DNA from: Rhabditoides inermis
Taxonomy: Eukaryota > Nematoda > Chromadorea > Rhabditida > Rhabditidae
Length of the DNA stretch: 64,000 nucleotides
Assembly (NCBI GenBank): GCA_963966185.1
Contig: CAWZYM010000298.1
Span: 311,501 to 375,500 of the forward strand
Direction of reading: 5' to 3'
Shown here: positions 1 through 11,700 of the stretch, in pieces
How the letters are laid out: each line of letters opens with the position of its first letter
Numbering within the stretch: the first letter of the stretch is position 1
The notes under the pieces: generated by a model
What the model saw: only the letters and a program-made list of their open reading frames with translations
Database searches by the model: none
What the model was told of the DNA's origin: nothing
Program-made: the position numbers and the translations under genes

Positions 1-50
1 AACATTTTCAACAACATACGTATCGAATATATATGTTTGGTTATTCGCAG

Positions 51-1241
51 GCTCCGCCCGTATCTGTCACCGCTTGGAGGCTTGGCTCTCGTCGGTGGGT
101 GCTCAGGCGCCCGTTCAGACCGAAGTCGTCCCCACCCAGGACCATCACCGACCACCTCAAGATCCAGCTTCTTATCAGAAGCTGCCAGGTGCGTGCTACT
201 ATGATTGTGTCTGTGAATATGTAACATTTGTTTTCGTTTTTCTCATTCAAGTTGCTAATTTCAGACCCGCGGTCACAACCTTGCCGACCTCGACCCGCTT
301 GGAATAAACTCTGCCGATCTGGACGACACTATCCCGCCCGACCTCTGGCTGTCGTACTGCGGTCTTACCAAGAAGGATCTCGACGGGGAGGTCATCCTGC
401 TGCCGACCACCTTTATCGGAGGACGCCAAGAGCCTCACTTTCAGGGACACTGCCAACAGGCTCAAGGTGAGTTACAGCTTATCGAATTAGTTGTTCTTGG
501 TGGTTGTATTAATAAAATTGAAACATATATATGTTGCAGAACATCTACTGCATCCGCGAGCGCTTCGAAGCCCCGCGCGCCACGGAGCTCTCGCCCGAGC
601 AGAAGAAGGTGGGGAAAATGTTTCTTGGTTCTTGTTTCATTTTTTTTTCAGGTCGCCTTTTGTTCAAGCGTCTGATTCGCTCGACAGAAGTTTGAGGAGT
701 TCCTCGCCAAGAAGTGACCTAGCGAGAAGCTTCGGTTTCAAGGGATGCGATCCCGGCCATCAAGCAGGTGCTTACATGCGTTGTGCCAATCGGACATGTA
801 ATCATACTTGCGTTGCAGGTGATTGACCAGTCGTCGATGGGTGTGGACTCTGTGCTGATTGGCATGCCGCACCGCGGTTGCCTCAACGTGCTTACCAACG
901 TGTGCTGCCAGACGCTGTCTACCACCCTCTCGCCGTTTTAGCTTCTCGAGCCCGCCGGTAAGGGTCAGTCGCTTCACGATGCTTTGCTTGTTTTCTACTG
1001 ATGATGATCGTGTTGAATGCTGCTTTTACGTGTGTGTTGCAGGTTCGAGCCGAGGCGTTCTACGAGGGCGACACGGAGTGAGACCACACAATGGCCATCC
1101 TGATGAATGGAGACGCGGCCTCCTCAAGCCAGAGAGTCGTCATGGAGACGTTCAACCTCGACAACCTGCCCTCGTACACCACCCACGGGGGTATTCACAT
1201 TGGTCGTTAAAATTGGATTGCATTCACCACCGATCCTCGTT
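51..1241 (+). pseudogene. 2-oxoglutarate dehydrogenase E1 (OGDH) gene fragment, broken
   Basis: Exon-like blocks at about 51-189, 265-466, 540-608, 652-768, 819-930 and 1043-1241 encode stretches matching the N-terminal half of the thiamine-diphosphate E1 subunit of the mitochondrial 2-oxoglutarate dehydrogenase complex. Recognisable pieces in order are RGHNLADLDPLGI, LPTTFIGG, a FEEFLAKK block, GMPHRGCLNVLTNV, AEAFYEGDTE, LPSYTTHG and IAFTTDPR. Splice signals are mostly kept (CAG acceptors, GTG donors). The frame is broken repeatedly: one shift after TTFIGG near 423, an extra base before KFEEFLAKK near 690, TGA at 717-719, TGA after GDTE near 1079, and a TAA plus frameshift before IAFTTDPR. 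The segment that normally lies between LNVLTNV and the AEAFYEGDTE block is absent, and nothing matching the C-terminal half follows. The family match is strong. The alternative to a pseudogene is an error-rich assembly of a real gene. Confidence 0.82.
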
Positions 1242-1253
1242 TTTTTTTTTGCT

Positions 1254-1974
1254 GTGAGTATGCTATCGCACCCTACTCACTCCTCTATTGTTGGTGTTCT
1301 CACCTGTTGTTTGTTATTTGCTCATCGATTGTTTTGTTGTTCTGTTTGTCATCAACCGTTATGTCGTTTTGTTTGTTAGATAAAGGGCTGAGCTAATTCA
1401 AATACGATCGAGTACACGACTATACACACACACTACACACTTCTACACAGTCATTAACCCCGATTTCTTGATCTCTTTACACCGTCCTACACGCTGTGTC
1501 AAACTCAGTTTTTTACACGCCACCGCCGTGTTGCACTCAGTGCTATTCCAATCTCGCCGTGTAGAAAATTTTTGTGTAGTACACTGTGTAGAACAGTATC
1601 TGAGTCCGGCTGCATGACAGTATTCCCTAGAGGACTGTTTTTTCCAGATTTCGGAATTTCGTTTTGTTATATTGATATCGCTCGAAAAACTCTCATTTCC
1701 AGTCCCTTATATAGGGGAAATCTAGAAAACTTTATAACTGCCTTCAAACTTGTGCTACAGCTCCCAGTTTTCGAGAGAGTCTGCCCCGATAGTGTCTCTA
1801 GAAGACTGTTTTTCAACATTGTGATTTTTTTTGGATTTCACCGTATTTTGGACAAGACCACCCAAAAACGCTGAATTTGCATAAAATTCTCGTCATTTCG
1901 CACTCGTCTGACCGACAGTCGTTAATTTGCGTACCGTGAAAATGGGAGATACCCTATATTCACGGACCAGCCAC
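1254..1974. other. Non-coding stretch after the OGDH fragment
   Basis: No exon with good splice signals or recognisable protein similarity was seen. The first part is T-rich, then comes a run of short ACAC/CTACAC motifs (about 1410-1590). Confidence 0.5.
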
Positions 1975-2102
1975 ATTGAATGTGGCCAGCTCGAATTAGC
2001 ATGTCCCCTCCGTTGTCGCAATGACGAGAGAGACCGGTCGCAGCCTCATTTCTCATCACTGAACGGTCGGTCATTTTCCAAGTCCACAGTCACGGTGAGC
2101 TA
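1975..2102 (+). repeat. Dispersed first-exon-like repeat, copy 1
   Basis: About 125 bp beginning near CGAATTAGCATG and ending at a GTGAGC donor-like site. Related sequence occurs at 15703-15838, 21728-21864 (where it is the apparent first exon of a gene) and, inverted, at 59168-59285. In this copy the ATG inside the repeat opens a frame that closes at a TGA after seven codons, so it is probably untranslated or dead. It opens segmental copy A and may act as, or descend from, a promoter or 5' UTR exon. Confidence 0.55.
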
Positions 2103-2304
2103 TTTGTAAAAAAAATATGAAAAGACTCACTAGCTTCCCCATGGTGGGTCCGGCCACGAAAATTTCAAATGGATGATACGGTAACTAAGAGCTTTCATGT
2201 TTTTGCGAGCTTACGTTTCACCAGAAATTGATAAGAAATGACCGTCATTTCTTTTCGAAAACGGAGTGAGGTCGCTCAGAAATAGCTGCCAGCAAACATT
2301 GCTT

Positions 2305-2375
2305 CTATGGCGCAACTGGTTAAAGTTTCGCCTGACAATCACGGGTCGCGGGTTCGGTTCCGCTGACGAGTTTTG
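2305..2375 (+). repeat. tRNA-derived sequence (SINE-like), copy A
   Basis: The run has a Pol III box A-like TGGCGCAACTGG, followed about 35 bp later by a box B-like GGGTTCGGTTCC. I could not form a full acceptor stem, so it looks like a tRNA-derived repeat or tRNA pseudogene, not a working tRNA. The copy at 16046-16116 is almost the same. Confidence 0.5.
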
Positions 2376-2852
2376 CTATAACTCTTTCGCTCCAGTCAGC
2401 CTGCCTGCGCATCATAACGTGTGTAGAATTCAGTCAATCATTTGGGATTTTTGTCCACTTTAATTTGTTGCGTGTTTTCTGTCAAAATTTTCGGTACACT
2501 GGTACAGATGTGGCCAGGCAGACGGCCCAATGTTGCCGATGTTGCCATTGTTGCCACTTTTGGCAACATGGCTATATGTAATTCAGCTCAAAGTTAAGTA
2601 ATCGTCTCGTTATTGGGCTTGATTGAAAGCTAGTGAAGTCATCTACTCTACTGTACTCAATGTCTTTCATATATATATCACACTCTCAGATGGAGTCGAA
2701 ATCTTTTGAGGGTGTCAATGAGACAGCTCACTGGTATTGTGAACGAACGGCTGATAGGTGCGGAAGTGACGGCAGCAGACAGGAAGAAGATGGTCTTCAT
2801 TATCAGTAGATTTCTTTAACCAAGTTCTGGATATTTTTCTGTCAATGGAATT

Positions 2853-4228
2853 ATGAGCAACTTGAGCAATCGATGGAAGAGTAATATCAGAGCGTCATTT
2901 GATTGCATAGTAAGTCTTTGTAATCGGAACAGTACTGACGATTGAGTTCATAATTCAGTTACACTTACGTCTCTTGAATACGAAATAGTTTGGACTTGGA
3001 CACGCAGCGCTCGCCAGGTATGTATGACCTGTTAAATAATAAACATTATCATCTTTTTTAGATACACTCATAATAGCAAAACAAAAAAAAACTGTTTTGC
3101 TATATGATTTGGTTAAAAATCACGACAGTGTTCCACGACAGTGTTAAGTTTTTCATTCAAAAGATTTCTGAATGTTGCATTCAATTTAGGACCACGTTGA
3201 CGATCTGTACCTCAATAATGGCCATTTATCAACAGCGAAAGTTGAGGCCGATAATTTGCCAATTTATCAAGAAAAAGGAAAAGGCTCAAGCACTGGTTCG
3301 ACCAGTTTGTAGTGAGCATAACTATTTTTTTTGGAAATTTTTACGTGTTTCATTCTATTGTTTATTGATATGCGTATATTTGAAGAGCCTTCGTGAAGCG
3401 GTCAAACCCTCCTACTCCAACATCGGAGCTGTGGTCTGTCTGGCCTATCCGCAATGTATACGGTATGTGTACGAAATCATTGTTAAAGTTAGATATACTA
3501 ACTTTGACACAATCGCATACTTAGATTGGTTACGAAAACGCCCGAGTTCGACTGAGACTGGATGAATCAACCACGCTTCAACCAACAGGAACAGGAATGT
3601 ATGTATTTTTCATTACGCGTATGAGATGATATTAAGATATGACGTGGGTACTCTCAAGTAACCACGTCATAAACTACTCATAATGTTATGACAGTTTTGT
3701 TCTTGAAAGTATAAACTACAATACTTTTTTATTTTCAATTTATAATCTGATTCAGGTCTCTTCAAAACGTTCGCGTATTCCTTAGTGGAAAAGTACGAGT
3801 TTCGTAGTGCATTATAGAAATGAAATATTTAAACTTTAGACGGCTAAACATCAGACATTGCGATGGATCAACATGAAATACTATGGTGCCGAAGGGGGAC
3901 GTGGGAGGTAAACAAATATATAAACGCATTGTATCGTGAACGATACGTTATCTTTATATACTATTTAAAACATACAGTTAAGAAGTTGTACGGAAACCTG
4001 CGTCTCAACAACGACATTGCCAGTAGGCGAGAAGGCAAATCAAACCCTTCTCACGTCACAGACCAAGGACGATCCTGGCTTCTTCACAAACGGCAAGAAG
4101 TCAGCACGGTAGGAAGAAAGGACAACATGTACTTATTTGTGTGTGAGATTATAATTGACATGTATTTCAGGAAGTTGACACTATTTTGAGAATTGTGTTT
4201 ATGACACATGACGAAACTCATATGCGAG
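2853..4228 (+). pseudogene. Family X gene, copy A, first half (unrecognised, disrupted)
   Basis: Candidate exons: 2853-2909 (starts ATG, MSNLSNRWKSN), 2959-3017, 3190-3313, 3386-3462, 3525-3598, 3756-3792 (SLQNVRVFLSGK), 3840-3907 (ends with KYYGAEGG), 3983-4108 (LYGNLRLNNDIASRREGK, then NPSHVTDQG) and 4171-4228 (EVDTILRIVFMTHDETHMR). Phases agree across 3598/3756/3840. I do not recognise the protein and assign no function. The reality of the family rests on the tandem units near 32103-32475, which hold diverged versions of three of these exons (NVRVFLQGE, KYYGAG, NPSYLTDQG) with introns at matching places. In copy A the second exon has an in-frame TAG at 2986-2988 where copy B reads GAG. The join 3907/3983 is out of phase. 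It is therefore probably a pseudogene. The sequence shows no signal peptide or membrane segment. Confidence 0.55.
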
Positions 4229-5340
4229 GTGAAACGTATGTATATGCAATTATATGAGCCTTCGCCTGAGGTGAGTGTTTAGTAGTTATAGTTTTCACTA
4301 TCCCATACTTACATATTGGATGATAACTTCTTTCAGAATTTTCGCAACAAAGTGTGAGCTGACCGGACAAGAAAACACAGAGCCGCCACCGCAGTGACAG
4401 ACTGCGCCCATACACCTGGACTCTGCACCGGATGCTCACCCGCTCACAGGATGCAACACGAATCGCTAAATTTCCGCCACCATACCCGCACATTGTTATT
4501 GATTGATCTTTCATGGATTTCTAAGAGCTTTATACATACTTTATACACACCAACCATCATTTCGTTGTTTTTATGCCAATATCGGAAGAATCGGAAGATA
4601 ATAAATTGTATTTTGATGATTTGTTAAGTAAGCTGTAAGCAATATGGGAAGTACGATATTACTAGACAAAACGTAACGCAACTGTAAACTGCAGTTGCAA
4701 TACTGTGATAAGTTGACAATATTCGCGATTCAAACGTCCGGTTTTGTATCTGAATTGTAAACTGATTGGTCGTGCCTTTTTTATCATTTCCTCAATAATC
4801 ACAATGATAATAACATCATGTCAACACTGTAAATTGCAGTTTGCTTTTATTTATTACAACAACGTAAGTTCTTCGACAAAGTCGTTACGCCAAGCAACCA
4901 ACTAAGGAGATGCTTACATATAATCGACAAAAACAAGTTATATATCTCATATCTCTCATGTTTGTTTTGTCAAGTCAATTCACGAACTGATATGCAAATT
5001 AACTTTACAAGTAATAATTGCCATCAAAAATTAGACAAGACATTATAATGAACAATCGCCGTTCGCTATTTTCTCAATCTCACGGACACGGTCGCTGGTT
5101 CGATGTTCGATCCCCTCGAAGTCAACCAATCTCGTTTAATACAATCGGTCCCTGTGGTATGGTAATCCACTCTAATCTCTCATTGAAGGCATCACAGCAT
5201 CATCTTCGGATTCCATAACGGAATTCAAGTCGTCCGACGTCACCCTACCTAACTCCTTCTGCTGACTTTGTCGCAATTCAAGAACCTCATCTTGTTCTCG
5301 GGTAAGAGGACCTCGAATTCCACTGGCTGAGCAAAAAACC
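4229..5340 (+). other. Between family X blocks, copy A
   Basis: A further splice-like exon near 4336-4480 starts NFRNK and soon meets a stop. The rest, about 4500-5340, is AT-rich with a box B-like GGTTCGATGTTCGATCCC near 5096 but no supported gene. The 4171-4400 segment is related to 5690-5950 further on, suggesting an old internal tandem duplication. Confidence 0.4.
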
Positions 5341-5348
5341 GTACGATA

Positions 5349-6414
5349 TGAGAAAGATGAAACAAACAAAAAATCGAATGTTGACTACAGTCTACGAATC
5401 TTCGGAAATGCGGCGACGAGAATGATCTCGAGTTTCTACGAGAATGAGTATACAATTCCATCACAACTTCACACCTAGTTCTTGTAGTGGATTCACACGG
5501 AATACAGCGGTCTATTATAAACCAAGAGCTAGCTAAAACCATAAGAAATAATCTCATTTCAGATCGGATGAGAGAAATTCTTCTCCATACCGAACAGGTA
5601 TATTTGATAACCTCATTGATGAAAAACCAACAACTTGATTCGAGGAGTCGACCATCATCCACAATACGCAACAAGAACCAAGCAATTACGATCATCTCTG
5701 ACACACGATACTCATTTACGAGGTGAAACATATGTACATATGAAACGTATGAAACGTATGTTCGTATGTATGTATCTGTAATATGTGCTTTCGCCGAAGT
5801 TAAGTTTTGTTCAAAATTCATAGTTCTAACTAACACTCAAATAGATACATATTGGTTCATTAGATGCACTTAGATTAGTATCTTTTTTTAATTTCCGCGA
5901 CAAAGTGTATGAGTATGAGTTGACTGAACGGATTAGTCACAGCCCCCGTCGACTAAGCATGGAAGATGGAAGGCTCGGGATGCCCCCTCCCGCTCAGGAC
6001 CTTTCCTGAATAGCAGAACGGCTCCCACTCTCTTACATTATGACGTTCCTGGATTTATCAGAGAACTTCACACATACAATTTCGTTGTTTTGTAATGGAT
6101 AAAAGTTTGTATGATACATAGATGCGGTACTCTGTAAGAAGACGGTACTTTGCAGGCTTATGTGAGAGAGAAAAGGTGGTCATATTCTGTTGGTTCGAGA
6201 AACAACCCTTGTGTCTTTAACAAGTGTAGCCTTCTACATACGTTAAATATACTAACATATACTTGTTTGCCAGGGGTCCTTCGTTTGGAAAGCGGAAAGG
6301 CGCCGCTCTCACAGAAAGTCGTTGGAAAGATATGCCAAAGACGTGATAGAGTGTATAACGGAACTGTCAGATTTCGACACACAGCTGTTTCCGCGCTCTC
6401 ACCTGTCTATCGAA
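5349..6414 (+). pseudogene. Family X gene, copy A, second half
   Basis: Exon-like blocks: about 5370-5478 (contains SLRIFGNAATRMISSFYE), 5508-5597 (RSIINQELAK then TIRNNLISDRMREILLHTEQ), about 5645-5722 (GVDHHPQYATRTKQ, ending THDTHLR before a GTGAAA donor) and 6274-6414 (VWKAERRRSHRKSLERYAK through FPRSHLSIE, 47 codons, clean CAG acceptor and GTGAGC donor). The motifs RNNLISDRMREI and GVDHHPxYAT recur on the minus strand of each tandem unit (30289-30516 and copies). The function is unknown and no family is recognised. The charged 47-codon exon is intact in both A and B. Whether this is one gene with the first half or a neighbouring paralogue is unclear. Confidence 0.5.
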
Positions 6415-6435
6415 GTGAGCATGCACATCTCCACT

Positions 6436-8081
6436 TGGGGGGCTGACCCAGGGGACAAAAGCATCACTGGTGCTGGTACACAGGAATGGCTCGAGTGTGC
6501 CGCGGTCTCTTTGTTTCGCATGCCGGCTTCTTTGATCAAGATTGTCGTTTGAATGCGCGCGCTTGGTTCTCCTCACGACTCGAGGGTAGATTAGTTGCTA
6601 GATGGTAGATCAATTTTCCACAGTGACCCGGCGAACTATCTCCCTGAATAATGTTACATGTGTGAGTGCCAGTCGAGCTGGCTGCGTGTAGCGTGTGTAA
6701 AAACAGAAAAAAAGATGCACTAGCGGCCCCATGTCTTTTGCTACCGTCAGCCTCTCTGCGAATCATAACTCGTGGAGAAGTCAATCAGTCACTCAATCCG
6801 GATCAGTCAATCAGCATTACACAGATGTCAGCTTGTGTTCGGATCTAGCGCGTGAATGGAACAAAAACAAACAACAAACACAGAGCTGATGCGTTTTTAT
6901 CGTTAAGTCAAGGACAAGGAGTTTACAATTTGTTGCACGGTTTCGGTTAGGAAATGTTTAGTGAGAAGATGAATGTGAAGGCTAATAAATCAAAGGCTGT
7001 TCAAAGGACTTGCAAAGAGTCATACTCGAAAGCGTTGAGATGTGCACTTTGTAGATACTCCAGACCCAATCCCAACCCAGTCATCATACAATCGCATTCG
7101 AACATACACTCTGTAGTCGACAGCTTTCGTCTGGCTGTATAACTGAAAAATTTGGTTTCGGAAAAGTGAATGGTTATTGTTATTGTTTAGTAAGAGGTTT
7201 TCTTCTATAAAACAAGTCGTAGTTGTTATAAGTTATAATGCAACTCACTTCTGTGATGCAACGCAACATGACACAGTCTCCTGCTTGGAGGATGAACAAA
7301 TAGCAGGCGCTTTCGACGAGGCAGGCTCGCGCGCACTTCTCACCATCATCCGCCCCCCATCGTTAGCGTCACCACATTTTCAGGCAGATATGTGAAGCTG
7401 TAGTTGGAGAGAGGTGTAAACATCTCTGCCTTACAAAAAACACTACACAGTTTCGAGACATGAGAAGTTGGTCACCTATAAAAGCACTATAGTGATTTCA
7501 GTGAGAAAAAAGACGGTGACAAGAAGATATCGCATTTTGTTTGTGCAGCGAGAAGTTGGTGGAACGTATTTGTACCAGTTTGGTTGCCCATGCCAACACC
7601 TCGGAAAATATTCAGAGTGCTTTTAGGAAATTAACTGTCGCGTTGTAGCCATGTAAACACCAACATTCCAGTCGAACGGCCTCCTCCCAGCGACCGGATT
7701 CGACTGAATTTGAAAAAAAAAATTAATAAAAAACTCCTTTTCAAGTCTCCGTTTAGCCTAGAACCTTTAGTTCTAGTTTAGTGGAATCGAACGTCCGATG
7801 AGTGATCTAGCCTACTGCATATTTTCTTCCGTTTGAAAATGTTTCCGAATGCTTGCTTTCGTACTGTTGATTTCGGCCCCTTCATGGGGGGCGGCGAGAT
7901 GAGCATTTGCGAGTGACGAAAAGTAGGGGAAATCAGCTGCGTCTCGAGCAAGATGCACGGATTCTGGATGACTGTTTTCACTAGAAGATTACAGATTACG
8001 CTGATTGGCTGATATCGATGTCATGTCCATTAATCAAGTTTCCCTCTCTAGTGTCGCGGACTGTGCGCGACGATTTCCGCG
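6436..8081. other. Non-coding stretch downstream of copy A
   Basis: No exon with convincing splice signals or family similarity was found. The sequence is mixed and includes a CCCCCC run near 7351 and A-runs near 7715. Nothing else supportable was seen. Confidence 0.4.
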
Positions 8082-8825
8082 AATTAGAGAGGGCGCGCCA
8101 GCGCTCTCTCGTTTGTACTGGATGTCCCCGCGCGCTAGAATGCTCAAAAACGACTTTTCCCGGATGAAGCACTTTTCCTCATTTTGAAGTGGTTTCCACT
8201 GTTACATTGCATTCACATCTCTATTCGATAGAGTTAAAGAAAGTTGTATTGAGTTTGATTGAATTTGAAGCGAGATACGGAGAGTCCGCATTCGAGTACG
8301 GATTGAGATTGGTGTCGGTCGCTCGGGCGGGCGGGCGGGCGGGCGGGCGTCGGACAATCGCTGTCGCCCCGTCCCCTCTGTGTGTGAGAGAGAGAGAGGC
8401 GAATAGCGGGTGCGCGTCGGTATCCTCGCAGCGAATCGCGAACGTGTATGAAAATGTAATTTTGTGAAACAAAACTTAAGAAAAGGACAGATATTATCTT
8501 TCAAAAGTACTTCCAAGTAAAAGTAGTTGGTTTGTACCGTTGTCTCAGTTGAGCAAAAGGACTGACATGTTTTCAATGGAGACATGTGCAAACAGGCTCT
8601 CAGCATTATTCGACGTGTTATGTTACAACAGAAGTTGTGCTTTTAGATAATAACTGCAAAACTTCGTAAACGCGTTCATTATAATATGGCCGCTTTGCAC
8701 TGGTATGAGAGAGAGAGAGCCTGTTGGCACATGTCTCCATTGAAAACATGTCAGTCCTTTTGCTCAACTGAGACAATGGTACAAACCAACTACTTTTACT
8801 TGGAAGTACTTTTGAAAGATAATAT
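8082..8825. mobile_element. Composite foldback element, copy 1
   Basis: The same 0.73-0.74 kb block occurs inverted at 20317-21050 inside segmental copy B, absent from the matching place in copy A, which marks it as mobile. Its right part is a foldback: about 8485-8600 and 8714-8825 are inverted repeats of each other (containing AAAGTAGTTGGTTTGTAC and its complement). The left part holds a GGGC tetranucleotide run near 8328-8348 and a GA run near 8383-8398. No transposase is encoded, so it would be non-autonomous. A degenerate relative of the foldback arm lies at about 58424-58530. Confidence 0.7.
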
Positions 8826-9006
8826 ATTCTTTCATTTTACTAATGCCGAAGACTCAAATGAATGATGGATTGGTCCCGCCACGATAGCTTTTTGCTACCG
8901 TATCACCCTAAAACCACGCAGAATGCAGGCTGCGCGGAGAGCGGCTGGAGGCAGGCTGCACTTGAATGCAGTCGTCATCCAAATGAATGTCATATAAATT
9001 GAACTC

Positions 9007-9474
9007 ACGAGGGAGGTGTTATAGGTCCTTCACTCGGATTTACAATTTGAAGGCACCATTCGAAAGCTCTTGATCTCCTTAACAACATATCAAAAATTCA
9101 GCTGCCCTCGTGTCCATTAAAGTACCGTAATCTTCGTTTGAAGTTGATACCAGATTACTGTATTTTGTGTTACGCATGTTGCACTATTCTTATCGGAGTG
9201 GGTCCCTAATAGTTATAGAAGACTATAGCTTTCATAAAAACTTTGAAATATGAGATTTCATCGATTTAGAGCCGAGTTATGGTCAAAAACGTCGATGACT
9301 GCCTCTAGCGAGTGTCTGGACTTTGAAATTTTTGACTGTTACTTTCTATGTAAAGTATGCCTAAACCGAAACGAGGGCAGCTGATTCTCTGATATGTCAA
9401 ACAGTAGGTTAAAGGCTTTTAATTTCTACCTTATGAAGTAAATCCGAGTGGAGGACCTATAACACCTCCCTCGT
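9007..9474. mobile_element. Foldback (MITE-like) element with inverted termini
   Basis: The ends are ACGAGGGAGGTGTTATAGG and its complement CCTATAACACCTCCCTCGT, giving a 468 bp element with terminal inverted repeats over 20 bp and no coding capacity. Internal sequence is related to 36895-37285 and its copies in the tandem units, which retain GAGTGGAGGACCT. I could not see a clear target duplication at the edges. Confidence 0.7.
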
Positions 9475-9939
9475 CAAAACATAATACATATATATAGCCT
9501 CACATCAATAAATAAATAAATGACGCAACGCGCATAGAATCGAATAGAGCGTGAATCTTTCTGTGCCGCTACTATTTCTTGTGAATGCGTGTTGTTGAGA
9601 TAAACTTGTATGAATAGAACTTGTGTGGTGTCTGAGTTGACATTAGTTTCGTATACGGTGGTTGCGTCCTCCTTGCGACATCTAGCTCGCAGCTCACGTG
9701 GATATGCAAATGCGAGTCTCGCCGCGCCACAACAAGGGACCAAGAGCGTTCGACTAGCAATCACTGTGGTGAGTTGTATACAGAGCGAACAGTGTCTCTT
9801 TGATAACTATAAAAGACTCGCAGCAATGTATTTCGTTTCGAAAGTATCTTTCGTTGAGCAAATCCACAAAGCAAGATACCGGGGAAAACTGCATGAAAAT
9901 GAATGCAGCATAGAACAAAAGTTATCAAAAACACATGCT

Positions 9940-10022
9940 CTCCGACCCACGCCCCCGCGCACGGGAGGGAGATCGATGCGCCGAGTACAGCAAACATCGC
10001 TAACCACTAGACCACTACACTA
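9940..10022 (-). repeat. tRNA-like sequence, minus strand
   Basis: On the minus strand GTGGTCTAGTGGTTAGCG fits a tRNA box A well, but the expected box B is degenerate and the acceptor stem does not close. It is best read as a tRNA-derived repeat or dead tRNA. Confidence 0.4.
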
Positions 10023-10905
10023 CGCAGACTTTTGCAAAACAATAATTTACACAAATGACAACTATAATAACATTGTTTATTGAATGATGAAGACATTTCG
10101 CAAAATGTGTTTCTCTATATTTAAATCTTGGCTGTATTGACAAAGCGGAGATGTCAATCAGCTGAAATTAGTAAATGAAATGTATGTCGGTTAAATATTT
10201 TATAAATACTCACATTGTGTATCGATCAAGTATCTTCACTATTTTGGATTAAACTATATGTACATATGAATGAATGAATGTCGGTTTCAGCAATAGGCAA
10301 GAACAGTCGAATTTAAGTCGCACGAGTGAGTGTATGACAAAAGACGCGTAACTTTATTTTTTTTTATCTTTGTCTGCTTCCATATTAATTGCGGTTGCAA
10401 GACACATCTCTGAGAGTAATAAAACAAACTTACGATGAAATGTAAAGTGACTCACGGTTACAGGCGTCTCCACTCTTGTGTTGCCATGCGTTTTTGAAAC
10501 ACCAAAACTTTTGAAAAACATGAATGCTAATGTATGAATGAATATGATACGTTGTATGTATGACCGCCATTTGCGCATAGGGCAAAAACTATCATGAACC
10601 ATGAAGTTGTAATATTTATGTTAAAAAAAGCATGGAGCTACCGCGACAGAAAGCAAATACATTTAAATTGTTAAAATAACGCAAACATCAGAGAATTGTA
10701 TGAACAGATGACACTGAAATAAACAGTGGAGTTAGCATGCTCGCAATGATGAAAAGAAAATCGATTGATTGATTGCTGTGAGCGGGAATTGGAAATTGAG
10801 ATTAAGAAAAAAACTTCTTCCGCCCATCACTCGTTGTGGTTGTGACTTATGTGTTTTGAATGCATAAAAGAATACGGAATACAAATATAGATCACAAACT
10901 TTTAT

Positions 10906-10973
10906 ATGATATATAATGTCATAAGCACTTTAAAACATTATGATATATAATGTCATAAGCACTTTAAAACATT
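10906..10973. repeat. 34-bp unit present twice in tandem
   Basis: The unit beginning ATGATATATAATGTC occurs at 10906-10939 and again, identical, at 10940-10973. Confidence 0.9.
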
Positions 10974-11700
10974 CAAACGTTGAAGTATAAACTAAATACT
11001 ACTCTTTTCCACGCATTCTACGTCTAGGAGAGTAATTATCGTGGATGGCTCCGCCCACTCTAGCCCCGCCTTCTTCAGGGTGCGGAGAGAGGCAATTATC
11101 GTCAGGCCTCCGGGCGAGTGGGTCCAGGGGTGGGCTTTCTGGTGGCGCGTTCTTTAGATGATAATTATGTGTCCTCACGTTTTAAATGAGGAACTTCGGT
11201 GTCCGCCATCTCTTTCGTGTGAGAAAGTGAGCGGTGCATCTTTTACAAATCCAATCATTTTGTGAACGGAAGGCTGTGACAAACTCGGTTGAGTGAGATC
11301 TATTTCGCATACGTCTTCATCTTTAGTTACATATCTCAAGGAAGTATTTTGCGTTTATTCGGTATGACAGTGGGCACACCGCACTCCTACATAATACTCG
11401 CTGTTTTGCTACACTACTCGCCACATGGAAAAGCAAAAGTGTGGGCCCGGGTGCCCCCGGTGTGGGCCCGAGTGGGCCCGCGCCCCGTATTCGATCATAT
11501 GGAAATATTTTCTCATGAAATTTTGTATGCACAATGAGAAAAGCATTCCGCATCGATATGCGTTTACAGAATTTTGAAAATTTGATTTTGATTTTTCCGG
11601 GCTCACACCCTGTGGGACCGGCGGTCCCACTGAGTGAACAGACAAGTAATTTTTAGCGAACTAGTAGTTAGTAATATATTTATGTTTTAGTGTTTCAGAA

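Larger units (their letters stand above)
1975..6435. repeat. Segmental duplication, copy A
   Basis: This segment is repeated in direct orientation at 15703-21690. Long stretches are identical, for example 3600-4228 against 18093-18721 (offset 14493). Copy A lacks the two MITEs and the 0.73 kb element found in copy B, so it keeps the older arrangement at those sites. It carries a decayed set of family X exons, a tRNA-like sequence and the first-exon-like repeat. Confidence 0.9.
9475..11700. other. Intergenic stretch before the receptor gene
   Basis: Contains a tRNA-like sequence (9940-10022) and a short tandem duplication (10906-10973), but no exon I can support. Sequence just upstream of 11701 would hold the receptor promoter, and no clear TATA element was identified. 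Confidence 0.4.

Noticed and set aside
2305..2375. Functional tRNA gene
   Set aside because: Same reason: Pol III boxes without a closing acceptor stem.
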